Shown here: piece after piece, positions 8,097-15,951 of the stretch | Layout of the letters: every line of letters begins with the position of its first letter | Numbering within the stretch: the stretch's first letter is position 1 | Assembly (NCBI GenBank): GCA_964445085.1 | Contig: CAYUJV010000015.1 | Span: 1-35,881 of the forward strand | Length of the DNA: 35,881 nt | Direction of reading: 5' to 3' | DNA from: Thiobacter sp964445085 | GTDB lineage: Bacteria > Pseudomonadota > Gammaproteobacteria > Burkholderiales > Thiobacteraceae | Position numbers and translations under genes: made by a program | The notes under the pieces: generated by a model | The model's input: only the letters and a program-made list of their open reading frames with translations | Database searches by the model: none | What the model was told of the DNA's origin: nothing

Positions 8097-9473
8097 ATGG
8101 CAAGCTACCCGAAAGAGATTTTCAAGGCCTACGACATCCGCGGCATCGTCGGCAAGACCTTCACCGCCGAGATCGTCGAGGCCATCGGCCACGCCATCGG
8201 CTCGGAAGCGGCGGCGCGCAGGCTGTCGGCCATCGTCATCGGCCGCGACGGACGCCTGTCCGGCCCGGAGCTGTCGCAGGCGCTGGCGCGCGGCATCCAG
8301 AAGGCCGGCATCGACGTCATCGACGTCGGCATGGTGGCCACGCCCATGACCTATTTTGCGGCCTACGAACTCAAGACCCACTCGGCGGTGATGGTCACCG
8401 GCAGCCACAACCCCCCCGACTACAACGGCCTGAAGATGGTGCTCGGCGGCGAAACACTGGCGGGCGACACCATCCAGTCCCTGCGCGAGCGGCTGGAGCA
8501 GAACAACCTGACCCACGGCAGCGGCAGCTACCAGACCCACGACATCGCCCCCGCCTACATCGCGCGCATCGTCTCCGACGTCAAGCTGGCACGGCCGATG
8601 AAGATCATCATCGACGCCGGCAACGGCGTCCCCGGCGCCTTCGCACCGACGCTCTACCGCCAGCTCGGGTGCGAGGTGACCGAAATGTTCTGCGAGGTGG
8701 ACGGCAACTTCCCCAACCACCATCCCGACCCCTCGCAGCCGAAGAACCTGCAGGACCTGATCGAAAAGCTCAAGACCACCGACGCCGAGATCGGGCTCGC
8801 CTTCGACGGCGACGGCGACCGCCTGGGCGTGGTGACCAAGGATGGGCAGATCATCTTCCCGGACCGGCAGCTGATGCTGTTCGCCGCCGACGTGCTGGCG
8901 CGCAATCCCGGCGCGGAAATCATTTTCGACGTGAAGTCCACGCGCAAGCTGTTCGACTGGATCCGCGCCCGCGGCGGCAAGCCCACGCTGTGGAAGACCG
9001 GCCACTCCTTCATCAAGGCCAAGATGAAGGAAACCGGCGCGCTCCTGGCAGGAGAGATGAGCGGCCACATTTTCTTCAAGGAGCGCTGGTACGGCTTCGA
9101 CGACGGCCTCTATGCCGGCTGCCGCCTGCTCGAATACCTGTCGAAGCAGGCCGACATCAATGCCACCCTGCACGGCCTGCCGGACACGGTGAACACGCCG
9201 GAGCTGAACATCAAAATGGCCGAGGGCGAGCACTATGCCCTGATGAACACGCTGCAGAAGACGGCCAGGTTCCCGGATGCGAAGGACGTGATCACCCTGG
9301 ACGGCCTGCGCGTGGAATACGCGGACGGCTTCGGTCTCGCCCGCCCCTCCAACACCACCCCGGTGATCGTGCTGCGCTTCGAGGCGGACAACGAAGCGGC
9401 GCTCAAGCACATCCAGGATGATTTCCGGCGCGTCCTCCACGACGCCGCGCCGGGGCTCCAGTTGCCGTTCTGA
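8097..9473 (+). CDS. Phosphomannomutase/phosphoglucomutase
   Basis: A 458-residue alpha-D-phosphohexomutase of the AlgC type. It interconverts hexose-1- and hexose-6-phosphates, supplying GDP-mannose, UDP-glucose and LPS or exopolysaccharide sugars. The start is set at ATG 8097, giving MASYPKEIFKAYDIRGIVG, the standard family N-terminus; an upstream in-frame extension overlaps the hydrolase gene and is not conserved-looking. The active-site phosphoserine loop is VTGSHNPPDYNG with S103, the metal loop is DGDGDRLGVV, and the sugar-binding loop is GEMSGHIFF. The C-terminal phosphate loop lies in the final domain (EYADGFGLARPSNTTPVIVLRFEA region). Whether glucose or mannose is preferred cannot be told from sequence. 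Confidence 0.94.
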   Translation: MASYPKEIFKAYDIRGIVGKTFTAEIVEAIGHAIGSEAAARRLSAIVIGRDGRLSGPELSQALARGIQKAGIDVIDVGMVATPMTYFAAYELKTHSAVMVTGSHNPPDYNGLKMVLGGETLAGDTIQSLRERLEQNNLTHGSGSYQTHDIAPAYIARIVSDVKLARPMKIIIDAGNGVPGAFAPTLYRQLGCEVTEMFCEVDGNFPNHHPDPSQPKNLQDLIEKLKTTDAEIGLAFDGDGDRLGVVTKDGQIIFPDRQLMLFAADVLARNPGAEIIFDVKSTRKLFDWIRARGGKPTLWKTGHSFIKAKMKETGALLAGEMSGHIFFKERWYGFDDGLYAGCRLLEYLSKQADINATLHGLPDTVNTPELNIKMAEGEHYALMNTLQKTARFPDAKDVITLDGLRVEYADGFGLARPSNTTPVIVLRFEADNEAALKHIQDDFRRVLHDAAPGLQLPF

Positions 9474-9537
9474 GCGCCGTTCGGGGTTCCCGGCGGTCGC
9501 GGGAAAATCATCCCACGACACGCACGGGCGATCGGGC

Positions 9538-10125
9538 TCAGTTCGTTGGGGTCGGGCCCGTGGGTGCGGCCATCTGGCCGACCACGGCTTGCGTGGACGC
9601 AGGCGCCGGCGTTGCTGCCGGCGCGGCGCTTGCCGGGGCACTCGCCGGCGTCATCGCGACCGGCTTGCCGTCCGGCTCTTTGCCAACCGACGGCTGTCCA
9701 TCCTTGTCATCGCTGCGATCGAACGCCAGCACTTTACCGAACATCATCTTCAGCCAACTGGGATAGGAATAACCCGTTCCCTTGCTGTGATCGATAATGG
9801 CGCCGATCCCGCCGCCAAAAATGATGTTCCCGAACATGCCGCCGTTGACCCGGGAAACCGCCCGGGCCTGCGCGCTCGGAAAGCCATCCTTCTTGCACGT
9901 GATGTTGAGGTCGCCCGACGACCGCCGTACCGTGACCTGGCCCGGCGTCCTCAGATTGTAGGACCCGTATTCATTGGCCAGTTCACAATCGGCGTCGGTG
10001 ATCTCGCGCCCGTCCAGGGCCACGGTTTCGACGCGGATGGATTGCGCGGAGTCTCCGGTGATGGTCGCGCAGGCGGTTACCTGGGACAACAGAATGGCAA
10101 GTGCCGAAGCGGTTATGAGCTTCAT
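9538..10125 (-). CDS. Putative outer-membrane lipoprotein with Ala/Pro-rich tail
   Basis: A 195-residue predicted lipoprotein. The chosen start at 10125 (MKLITASALAILLSQVTAC) has a well-placed AGGGAGA ribosome-binding site; a start nine codons further upstream lacks one. The lipobox VTAC at residues 16-19 predicts lipidation, and Ala at +2 would favour outer-membrane sorting. The central part contains CELANEYGSYNLRTPGQVTVRRSSGDLNITCKKDGF, a PEGA-like beta pattern with two cysteines that I recognise from small lipoproteins of unknown function. Then comes a glycine-rich segment (NGGMFGNIIFGGGIGAII). The last 45 residues are low-complexity Ala/Pro/Thr, probably a disordered tail. It converges on the phosphohexomutase gene. 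Confidence 0.8.
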   Translation of the reverse strand: MKLITASALAILLSQVTACATITGDSAQSIRVETVALDGREITDADCELANEYGSYNLRTPGQVTVRRSSGDLNITCKKDGFPSAQARAVSRVNGGMFGNIIFGGGIGAIIDHSKGTGYSYPSWLKMMFGKVLAFDRSDDKDGQPSVGKEPDGKPVAMTPASAPASAAPAATPAPASTQAVVGQMAAPTGPTPTN

Positions 10126-10208
10126 GATTTCTCCCTGTAGATTTTTGGTCACGCCGCGAACGAGGCCAGCTGCAAACGCAGCAACCGGCCCCGTGCAACG
10201 CGTGTTCG

Positions 10209-10217
10209 ATTATGTCA
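10209..10217 (-). promoter_or_regulatory. Putative extended -10 promoter for the lipoprotein gene
   Basis: On the minus strand the sequence TGaCATAAT forms an extended -10 element 84 bp upstream of the lipoprotein start. No convincing -35 is visible, as expected for extended -10 promoters. Weak single-motif evidence. Confidence 0.3.
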
Positions 10218-10250
10218 TACGCATGGCGACAGAGGTGGCCCTTCAGCCGG

Positions 10251-10481
10251 TCAGCTGCGCCCGCCCTGCAGATCGGGGCGGCGCGCCGCGTAGGCCATGT
10301 CGCGCTCGCTGGGTGCCGGCCCCAGTTCCTCCGTCTCGCCGGCGGCGTCCCGGACCCGCGAGCGGTCCGGCTGCCACCAGTGCTCCCAGTTGCGCTGGCG
10401 CTCCGCCTCGATCTTCGGGTCCTCGCGCAGCTTGCGCATCAGGGCGTCGATTTCGGATTCATAGTCGTAGCCTTTGCTCAT
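10251..10481 (-). CDS. DUF3460 family small protein
   Basis: A 76-residue soluble protein beginning MSKGYDYESEIDALMRKLREDP, which matches the opening of the DUF3460 family of betaproteobacteria, although the C-terminal half is less familiar. The start at 10481 has a GGAGA site eight bases upstream; the longer frame to 10598 would overlap the divergent pyrD start and looks non-coding. It is charged, rich in Arg, Glu and Trp (RNWEHWWQPDRSR), with no membrane segment or cysteines. Function unknown. It is divergent from pyrD. Confidence 0.75.
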   Translation of the reverse strand: MSKGYDYESEIDALMRKLREDPKIEAERQRNWEHWWQPDRSRVRDAAGETEELGPAPSERDMAYAARRPDLQGGRS

Positions 10482-10596
10482 CGTGGTCTCCGCTTGTGGT
10501 GCGGCATACCTTAGCGAATTCACCGCCCTGCCACAATGCCCATGCCCCTGGGTGGAACGGGGTAAAATGGCGGCAATCCACAACGAAAACAGTCCC

Positions 10597-11622
10597 ATGC
10601 TCTACTGCCTCGCCCGCCCGCTGCTGTTTGCACTCGATCCGGAAACCGCCCATGAGCTCACCATCCAGGGCCTGGCCCGCGCCGGCGGGCTGCTCCGTTT
10701 CGCGGCACCCGCGGTACCCTGCGCGCCGCGCATGGTCATGGGCATCGAATTCCCCAACCCGCTGGGGCTGGCCGCCGGCCTGGACAAGAACGGCGAAGCC
10801 ATCGACGGCCTGGCCGCCCTGGGTTTCGGCTTCATCGAGATCGGCACCGTCACGCCGCGTCCGCAGCCCGGCAACCCCAAGCCCCGCCTGTTCCGCCTGC
10901 CGGAAGCGGAAGGCATCATCAACCGCATGGGCTTCAACAATCACGGCGTGGATGCCCTGATCGAGAACGTGAAACGCGCCGACTACAAGGGCGTGCTCGG
11001 CATCAACATCGGCAAGAATTTCGACACGCCCATCGAGCGCGCGGCGGACGACTATCTGATTTGCCTGCGCAAGGTCTATCCGTTCGCCAGCTACGTCACG
11101 GTCAACATCTCCTCCCCCAACACCAAGAACCTGCGGGCGCTGCAGGGCGCGGACGAGCTGGATGCCCTGCTCGGCGCACTCAAGGCCGAGCAGCAGAAGC
11201 TTGCCGAGCAGCACCGAAAGTATGTGCCGCTGGCGCTGAAGATCGCGCCGGACCTGGACGCGGAGCAGATCGTCGCCATCGCGGACCTGCTGGTGCGCCA
11301 CCGGATCGATGCCGTGATCGCGACCAACACCACCATCTCGCGCGAGGGCGTCGCGTATCTGCCCCATGGCAACGAGACGGGCGGGCTTTCCGGCGCGCCG
11401 GTGCGGGAAAAATCCACGGCGGTGATCCGCGCCCTGCACGAAAACCTGCGCGGCGCGCTGCCCATCATCGGCGTCGGCGGCATTCTCAACGGTGCCGACG
11501 CGCAGGAGAAGATCGACGCCGGGGCGAGCCTGGTTCAGGTCTATACTGGGCTGATCTACAAGGGACCGGAGCTCGTCGGCGATGTCTTGCGCACGCTGTG
11601 CCGTCCCGGACGACATGACTGA
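10597..11622 (+). CDS. pyrD: Dihydroorotate dehydrogenase (quinone), class 2
   Basis: A 341-residue membrane-associated flavoenzyme that oxidises dihydroorotate to orotate in pyrimidine synthesis, passing electrons to quinone. The start at 10597 (MLYCLARPLLFALDPETAHELT) gives the usual class-2 N-terminus whose helices bind the membrane; earlier in-frame starts lie in promoter-like sequence. Conserved blocks are GLAAGLDKNGEAIDGLAALGFGF (K64), GIINRMGFNNHG and the catalytic-serine region NISSPNTKNLR (S172/S173), then the FMN-binding IGVGGIL near the C-terminus. A TAAAAT -10-like hexamer occurs at 10562-10567. Confidence 0.95.
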   Translation: MLYCLARPLLFALDPETAHELTIQGLARAGGLLRFAAPAVPCAPRMVMGIEFPNPLGLAAGLDKNGEAIDGLAALGFGFIEIGTVTPRPQPGNPKPRLFRLPEAEGIINRMGFNNHGVDALIENVKRADYKGVLGINIGKNFDTPIERAADDYLICLRKVYPFASYVTVNISSPNTKNLRALQGADELDALLGALKAEQQKLAEQHRKYVPLALKIAPDLDAEQIVAIADLLVRHRIDAVIATNTTISREGVAYLPHGNETGGLSGAPVREKSTAVIRALHENLRGALPIIGVGGILNGADAQEKIDAGASLVQVYTGLIYKGPELVGDVLRTLCRPGRHD

Positions 11623-11652
11623 CACCAGAACAAGAACGACGACACCCGGCGC

Positions 11653-13527
11653 ATGAGCACGGAATCCCGGCAAAGCACCCGCGCCCTCGCCCTCGCCGCC
11701 ATCGGCGTGGTCTACGGCGACATCGGCACGAGTCCGCTGTACACCATGAAGGAGGTGTTCGCCGGCCACCACCCCATGGCGACCACGGCGGCCAACGTGC
11801 TCGGGATTCTGTCCCTGGTGTTCTGGGCGCTCACCATCGTCGTCTCGATCAAGTACGTCGCCTTCATCATGCGCGCCGACAACAACGGCGAGGGCGGGAT
11901 CATGGCGCTGATCGCCGTGGTGCAGCGGGCGGTGCCGATCGACAGCCGGCTCGGCTGGCTCCTCGCGGTGCTGGGTATCTTCGGCGCGGCGCTGTTCTAC
12001 GGCGACGGCATCATCACGCCGGCGATCTCGGTGCTGTCGGCGGTGGAAGGCCTGGGGGTCGCCACGCCCGCCATGAGCCCCTGGGTGGAGCCGATCGCCC
12101 TCGTCGTCCTCATCATGCTGTTCGCCATCCAGCGCCACGGCACGCGCAACGTGGGCAAATGGTTCGGCCCCGTCATGTCGGTGTGGTTCCTGACCCTGGC
12201 GGTCATGGGCGTGACCAACATCGCGCAGGCGCCGGAGGTGCTAGCGGCGGTGAACCCGGTGTACGCCCTGGAGTTCTTCGCGGTCCACAAGGGATACGGC
12301 TTTCTCGTCCTGGGTGCCGTGGTGCTGGCGGTCACCGGCGCGGAGGCGCTCTATGCCGACATGGGCCACTTCGGGCGCGGCCCCATCCGCTGGGCGTGGT
12401 TCGGCTTCGTGCTGCCGGCGCTGCTGCTCAATTACTTCGGCCAAGGCGCGCTGCTGATCCACGACCCGAAGGCCATCGCGAATCCGTTCTACCTGCAGGC
12501 CCCGTCCTGGGCGCTGTACCCGCTGATCGGGCTGGCCACCGCCGCCACCATCATCGCGTCCCAGGCCGTCATCACCGGGGCGTTTTCCGTCACCCGGCAG
12601 GCGATCCAGCTCGGCTACCTGCCGCGCATGCAGATCGTGCACACCTCGGAGCACGAGATCGGCCAGATCTACATTCCCTTCGTCAACTGGGCCATGCTGG
12701 CAGGCATCATTCTGCTGGTGCTGATGTTCGGCTCGTCCAGCAACCTGGCATCGGCCTACGGCATCGCCGTGACCGGCACCATGCTCATCGACACCATCCT
12801 CGGCTTCGTCGTGGTGATTTCCCTGTGGCGCTGGAACCGCTTCCTCGCGACCATCGGGCTCATCGGCTTCCTGACGGTGGACCTCGCCTTCTTCGGCGCG
12901 AACTCGCTCAAGATCGTGGACGGCGGCTGGTTCCCGCTGCTCATCGGCGTCATCATGTTCACCGTGCTGTCCACCTGGAAGCGCGGCCGCCAGATCCTGC
13001 TGCAGCGCCTGCAGAGCGGCTCGATCGCCATCGAGCCCTTCGTGCAGGGCCTGCTGGCCCATCCGCCGACCCGGGTGCCGGGCACCGCGGTGTTCCTGAC
13101 CGCGAGCAAGGAAGGCGTGCCGCACGCGCTGCTGCACAACCTGAACCACAACAAGGTGCTGCACGAACGCGTGATCTTTCTCACCGTGCTGACGGAGACC
13201 GAGCCCTACGTGCCGCCGAGCCGGCGCGTCGAGGTGCACGACCTGGGCGGCAGCTTCTACCGCATCCTGCTGCATTACGGCTTCAAGGACGCCCAGCACA
13301 TTCCCAAGGCCTTGCTGCTGTGCAAGCAGGTGGGCCTGGAATTCGACATGATGCAGACCTCGTTCTTCCTCAGCCGCGAGACCATCATCTCCACCGGCAT
13401 GCCCGGCATGGCGCCGTGGCGCGAGCACATTTTCATCGCCATGGCGCGCAATGCGGAAAGCGCCATGAGCTTCTTCCACATCCCGACCAACCGCGTGATC
13501 GAACTGGGTTCGCAGGTGGAGATCTGA
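11653..13527 (+). CDS. kup: Low-affinity potassium uptake protein Kup
   Basis: A 624-residue KUP/HAK-family K+/H+ symporter of the inner membrane. The signature GVVYGDIGTSPLY is at residues 18-30, followed by about 12 hydrophobic segments (for example ALTIVVSIKYVAFIMRA, LLAVLGIFGAALFYGDGIITPAI, LVLGAVVLAVTGAEALYADMG). The hydrophilic C-terminal domain from about residue 440 ends FFHIPTNRVIELGSQVEI, as is usual in Kup. Length matches E. coli Kup. It lies 30 bp after pyrD and 15 bp before ald; there is no obvious functional link. Confidence 0.96.
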   Translation: MSTESRQSTRALALAAIGVVYGDIGTSPLYTMKEVFAGHHPMATTAANVLGILSLVFWALTIVVSIKYVAFIMRADNNGEGGIMALIAVVQRAVPIDSRLGWLLAVLGIFGAALFYGDGIITPAISVLSAVEGLGVATPAMSPWVEPIALVVLIMLFAIQRHGTRNVGKWFGPVMSVWFLTLAVMGVTNIAQAPEVLAAVNPVYALEFFAVHKGYGFLVLGAVVLAVTGAEALYADMGHFGRGPIRWAWFGFVLPALLLNYFGQGALLIHDPKAIANPFYLQAPSWALYPLIGLATAATIIASQAVITGAFSVTRQAIQLGYLPRMQIVHTSEHEIGQIYIPFVNWAMLAGIILLVLMFGSSSNLASAYGIAVTGTMLIDTILGFVVVISLWRWNRFLATIGLIGFLTVDLAFFGANSLKIVDGGWFPLLIGVIMFTVLSTWKRGRQILLQRLQSGSIAIEPFVQGLLAHPPTRVPGTAVFLTASKEGVPHALLHNLNHNKVLHERVIFLTVLTETEPYVPPSRRVEVHDLGGSFYRILLHYGFKDAQHIPKALLLCKQVGLEFDMMQTSFFLSRETIISTGMPGMAPWREHIFIAMARNAESAMSFFHIPTNRVIELGSQVEI

Positions 13528-13542
13528 GCAACGGAGACTGTC

Positions 13543-14658
13543 ATGCGCATCGGCATTCCGAAAGAGATCAAGGACCACGAGTACCGCGTCGGCGCGACGC
13601 CCGCCGGCGTGCATGCGCTGGCCGCCGCCGGCCACGAGGTGTGGGTCGAATCCGGCGCCGGCGCCCACATCGGCTTTCCCGACGCGGACTATGAGGCCGC
13701 CGGCGGCAAGGTCGTCGCGGGTCCGGCCGAGGTCTACGCCTGCCCGATGATCGTGAAGGTCAAGGAACCCCAGCCCGGCGAAATCCCGCTGCTGGCGGAC
13801 GGCCAGGTGGTGTTCTGCTATTTCCACCTCGCGGCCTCGAAGGAACTCACCCAGGCCCTGCTCGAGCGCAGGATCGTCGCCGTCGCCTACGAGACCGTCA
13901 CCGACGAGCACGGCGCGCTGCCCCTGCTCGTGCCCATGTCCGAGATCGCCGGCCGCATGGCGATCCATGTCGGCGCCAACTGCCTGCACTTCGCCAATGG
14001 CGGCAGTGGCGTGCTGCTGGGCGGCGTGCCCGGCGTGTCGCCGGGCCGGGTGCTGGTGGTCGGCGCCGGCACCGTCGGCACCCAGGCGGCGCGGATGGCG
14101 CTCGGCCTCGGCGCCGACGTGACCATCCTCGACGTGAACCTGCCGCGCCTGCGCTACCTGGACGACGTGTTCGGGCCGCGCCTCAAGACGCGCTTTTCCG
14201 AAGCCCATGCCATCGCCGAGCTCGCGGCGGACGCCGATCTGGTCGTCGGCTCGGTTTACATCCCGGGCAAGCGCGCGCCGAAGCTGATCCGGCACGACAC
14301 CGTGCGCGCGATGCGCCGCGGCTCGGTGCTGGTGGACGTGGCCATCGACCAGGGCGGCTGCTCCGAGACCTCGCGCCCGACCACCCACACCAGCCCCACC
14401 TATATCCATGACGGCGTGGTGCACTACTGCGTGGCCAACATGCCGGCCGCCACTGCGCGTACCTCGACCCAGGCCCTCACCAACGCCACCCTGCCCTATA
14501 CGCTGAAGCTGGCGCAGGATCCGCTCGCCGCCCTGCGCAGCCGCGCGGACCTGCGCGCCGGACTGCAGCTCTACCGCGGCCAGGTCACCCACCGCGCGGT
14601 GGCGGAGGACCTGGGCTTCGCCTTCGTCGCCCCGGAGACGGCGCTGCCGCCGGCGTGA
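13543..14658 (+). CDS. ald: Alanine dehydrogenase
   Basis: A 371-residue NAD-dependent enzyme that reversibly deaminates L-alanine to pyruvate and ammonia. Substrate-site residues R15 (EYRVGATPAG), K74 (VKVKEP) and H95 (YFHLAAS) are present. The Rossmann nucleotide-binding loop is VVGAGTVGTQAARMALGLGADV, and the conserved DVAIDQGGCSETSRPTTHTSPTY carries the catalytic aspartate. An ACGGAG ribosome-binding site precedes the ATG. Length and motifs distinguish it from the related PntA transhydrogenase subunit, which lacks the substrate residues. It may supply or consume ammonia and reducing equivalents next to the Rnf operon; that link is only positional. Confidence 0.94.
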   Translation: MRIGIPKEIKDHEYRVGATPAGVHALAAAGHEVWVESGAGAHIGFPDADYEAAGGKVVAGPAEVYACPMIVKVKEPQPGEIPLLADGQVVFCYFHLAASKELTQALLERRIVAVAYETVTDEHGALPLLVPMSEIAGRMAIHVGANCLHFANGGSGVLLGGVPGVSPGRVLVVGAGTVGTQAARMALGLGADVTILDVNLPRLRYLDDVFGPRLKTRFSEAHAIAELAADADLVVGSVYIPGKRAPKLIRHDTVRAMRRGSVLVDVAIDQGGCSETSRPTTHTSPTYIHDGVVHYCVANMPAATARTSTQALTNATLPYTLKLAQDPLAALRSRADLRAGLQLYRGQVTHRAVAEDLGFAFVAPETALPPA

Positions 14659-14768
14659 TCCGCGCCGGTTGATTCCGGCAAGACCCGCGTGTTTCAAGGG
14701 TTGCGCGCGGGATGGCCAAAGCGGATAATTTCGTCGTTTATTCCCGTCCCTCCTCGCGCCGGGCCATC

Positions 14769-15344
14769 GTGGAAACCTATTTTTTGATCATCATCAGCAC
14801 GGTGTTCGTCAACAACATCGTGCTGGTCAAGATTCTCGGCCTGTGCCCGTTCATGGGCGTGTCGAAGAAGCTCGAAGCCGCAATCGGCATGGGGCTCGCC
14901 ACCACCTTCGTGCTCACCCTCGCCTCCGGCGCGAGCTATCTGGTCAACGAATACCTGCTCGGCACCGAGCTGTTCTACATGCGCACGCTGTCCTTCATCG
15001 TGGTGATCGCGGCCATCGTGCAGCTGACCGAGATGTTCCTGCACAAGATGTTCCCCCTGCTGTACCAGGTGCTCGGCATCTATCTGCCGCTGATCACCAC
15101 CAACTGCGCAGTGCTCGGCATTCCCCTGCTCAACGTGCAGGAGAAGCATGACTTCGTGCAGTCGCTGTTCTTCGGGCTCGGCGGCGCCGTCGGCTTTTCC
15201 ATGGTGCTCATCGTGTTCGCCGCCATGCGCGAGCGGCTGGAGGGCGCCGACGTGCCGGCGCCGTTTCGCGGCACCGCCATCGCCATGGTCACCGCGGGCC
15301 TGATGAGCCTGGCTTTCATGGGGTTCTCCGGCCTGGTGAAATGA
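14769..15344 (+). CDS. rnfA: Electron transport complex subunit RnfA/RsxA
   Basis: A 191-residue, six-TM inner-membrane subunit of the Rnf/Rsx complex. The GTG start at 14769 gives METYFLIIISTVFVNNIVLVK, which matches the conserved family N-terminus and length (about 193). An ATG at 14712 would add 19 polar residues unlike the family and is the alternative. Conserved segments are ILGLCPFMGVSKK and PLITTNCAVLGIPLLN, the latter including the membrane cysteine region implicated in the RnfA/RnfE (NqrE/NqrD) iron-sulfur site. It is first in the order rnfABCDGE, which is complete here. Confidence 0.93.
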   Translation: METYFLIIISTVFVNNIVLVKILGLCPFMGVSKKLEAAIGMGLATTFVLTLASGASYLVNEYLLGTELFYMRTLSFIVVIAAIVQLTEMFLHKMFPLLYQVLGIYLPLITTNCAVLGIPLLNVQEKHDFVQSLFFGLGGAVGFSMVLIVFAAMRERLEGADVPAPFRGTAIAMVTAGLMSLAFMGFSGLVK

Positions 15345-15378
15345 GCCGCGTGCATCCGGTCCTCAAGAAAATCTGAGC

Positions 15379-15951
15379 ATGCTTTCCGCACTTCTCGTCA
15401 TGGCGGGTCTGGCCCTGGCTCTCGGCCTGGCCCTGGGCTACGCCGCGATCAAATTCAAGGTCGAGGGCAGCCCCCTGGTCGACAAGATCGACGCCATCCT
15501 GCCGCAGACCCAGTGCGGCCAGTGCGGCTTTCCCGGCTGCAAGCCCTATGCCACCGCCATCGCCAAGGGCGAGGCCGACATCAACCAGTGCCCGCCCGGC
15601 GGCGAGGAAGGCATCCGCAAGCTGGCCGATCTGCTGGGCGTGGAATTCAAGCCGCTCAACGCGGAACACGGCGCGGAGAAGCCGAAGTCCGTCGCCGTCA
15701 TCGACGAGAACGTCTGCATCGGCTGCACCCTGTGCATCCAGGCCTGCCCGGTGGACGCCATCGTCGGCGCCGCCAAGCAGATGCACACCGTCATCCGCAG
15801 CGAATGCACGGGCTGCGAGCTGTGCGTCGCGCCCTGCCCCGTGGATTGCATCTCCATGGTGCCGATCCAGGAGGACATCACCACCTGGAAGTGGAAATAT
15901 CCGGTGATCCCGATTCACGCGGCGACAAGCCCGGACGCGGTGGCATCATGA
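15379..15951 (+). CDS. rnfB: Electron transport complex iron-sulfur subunit RnfB/RsxB
   Basis: 190 residues with an N-terminal membrane anchor (3-22). A four-cysteine Fe-S domain follows (C46, C49, C54, C71), then two ferredoxin-type 4Fe-4S motifs: C113-IG-C116-TL-C119-IQA-C123 and C143-TG-C146-EL-C149-VAP-C153. RnfB is the ferredoxin-like entry or exit module of the Rnf complex. Its stop overlaps the rnfC start in ATGA, indicating translational coupling. All cluster ligands are present, so the subunit should be functional. Confidence 0.96.
   Translation: MLSALLVMAGLALALGLALGYAAIKFKVEGSPLVDKIDAILPQTQCGQCGFPGCKPYATAIAKGEADINQCPPGGEEGIRKLADLLGVEFKPLNAEHGAEKPKSVAVIDENVCIGCTLCIQACPVDAIVGAAKQMHTVIRSECTGCELCVAPCPVDCISMVPIQEDITTWKWKYPVIPIHAATSPDAVAS

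Noticed and set aside
9487..9505. Hairpin TTCCCG-N7-CGGGAA between the phosphohexomutase and lipoprotein genes
   Set aside because: Six-pair stem without a T-run on either strand at the right place; could be chance.
14664..14679. GCCGG-N6-CCGGC hairpin between ald and rnfA as terminator
   Set aside because: Short stem and no T-run; not enough to call a terminator.
12241..14697. Minus-strand 818-codon open frame opposite kup and ald
   Set aside because: Antisense shadow of two well-conserved genes; composition is rich in His, Arg, Gly and Asp with no recognisable domain.
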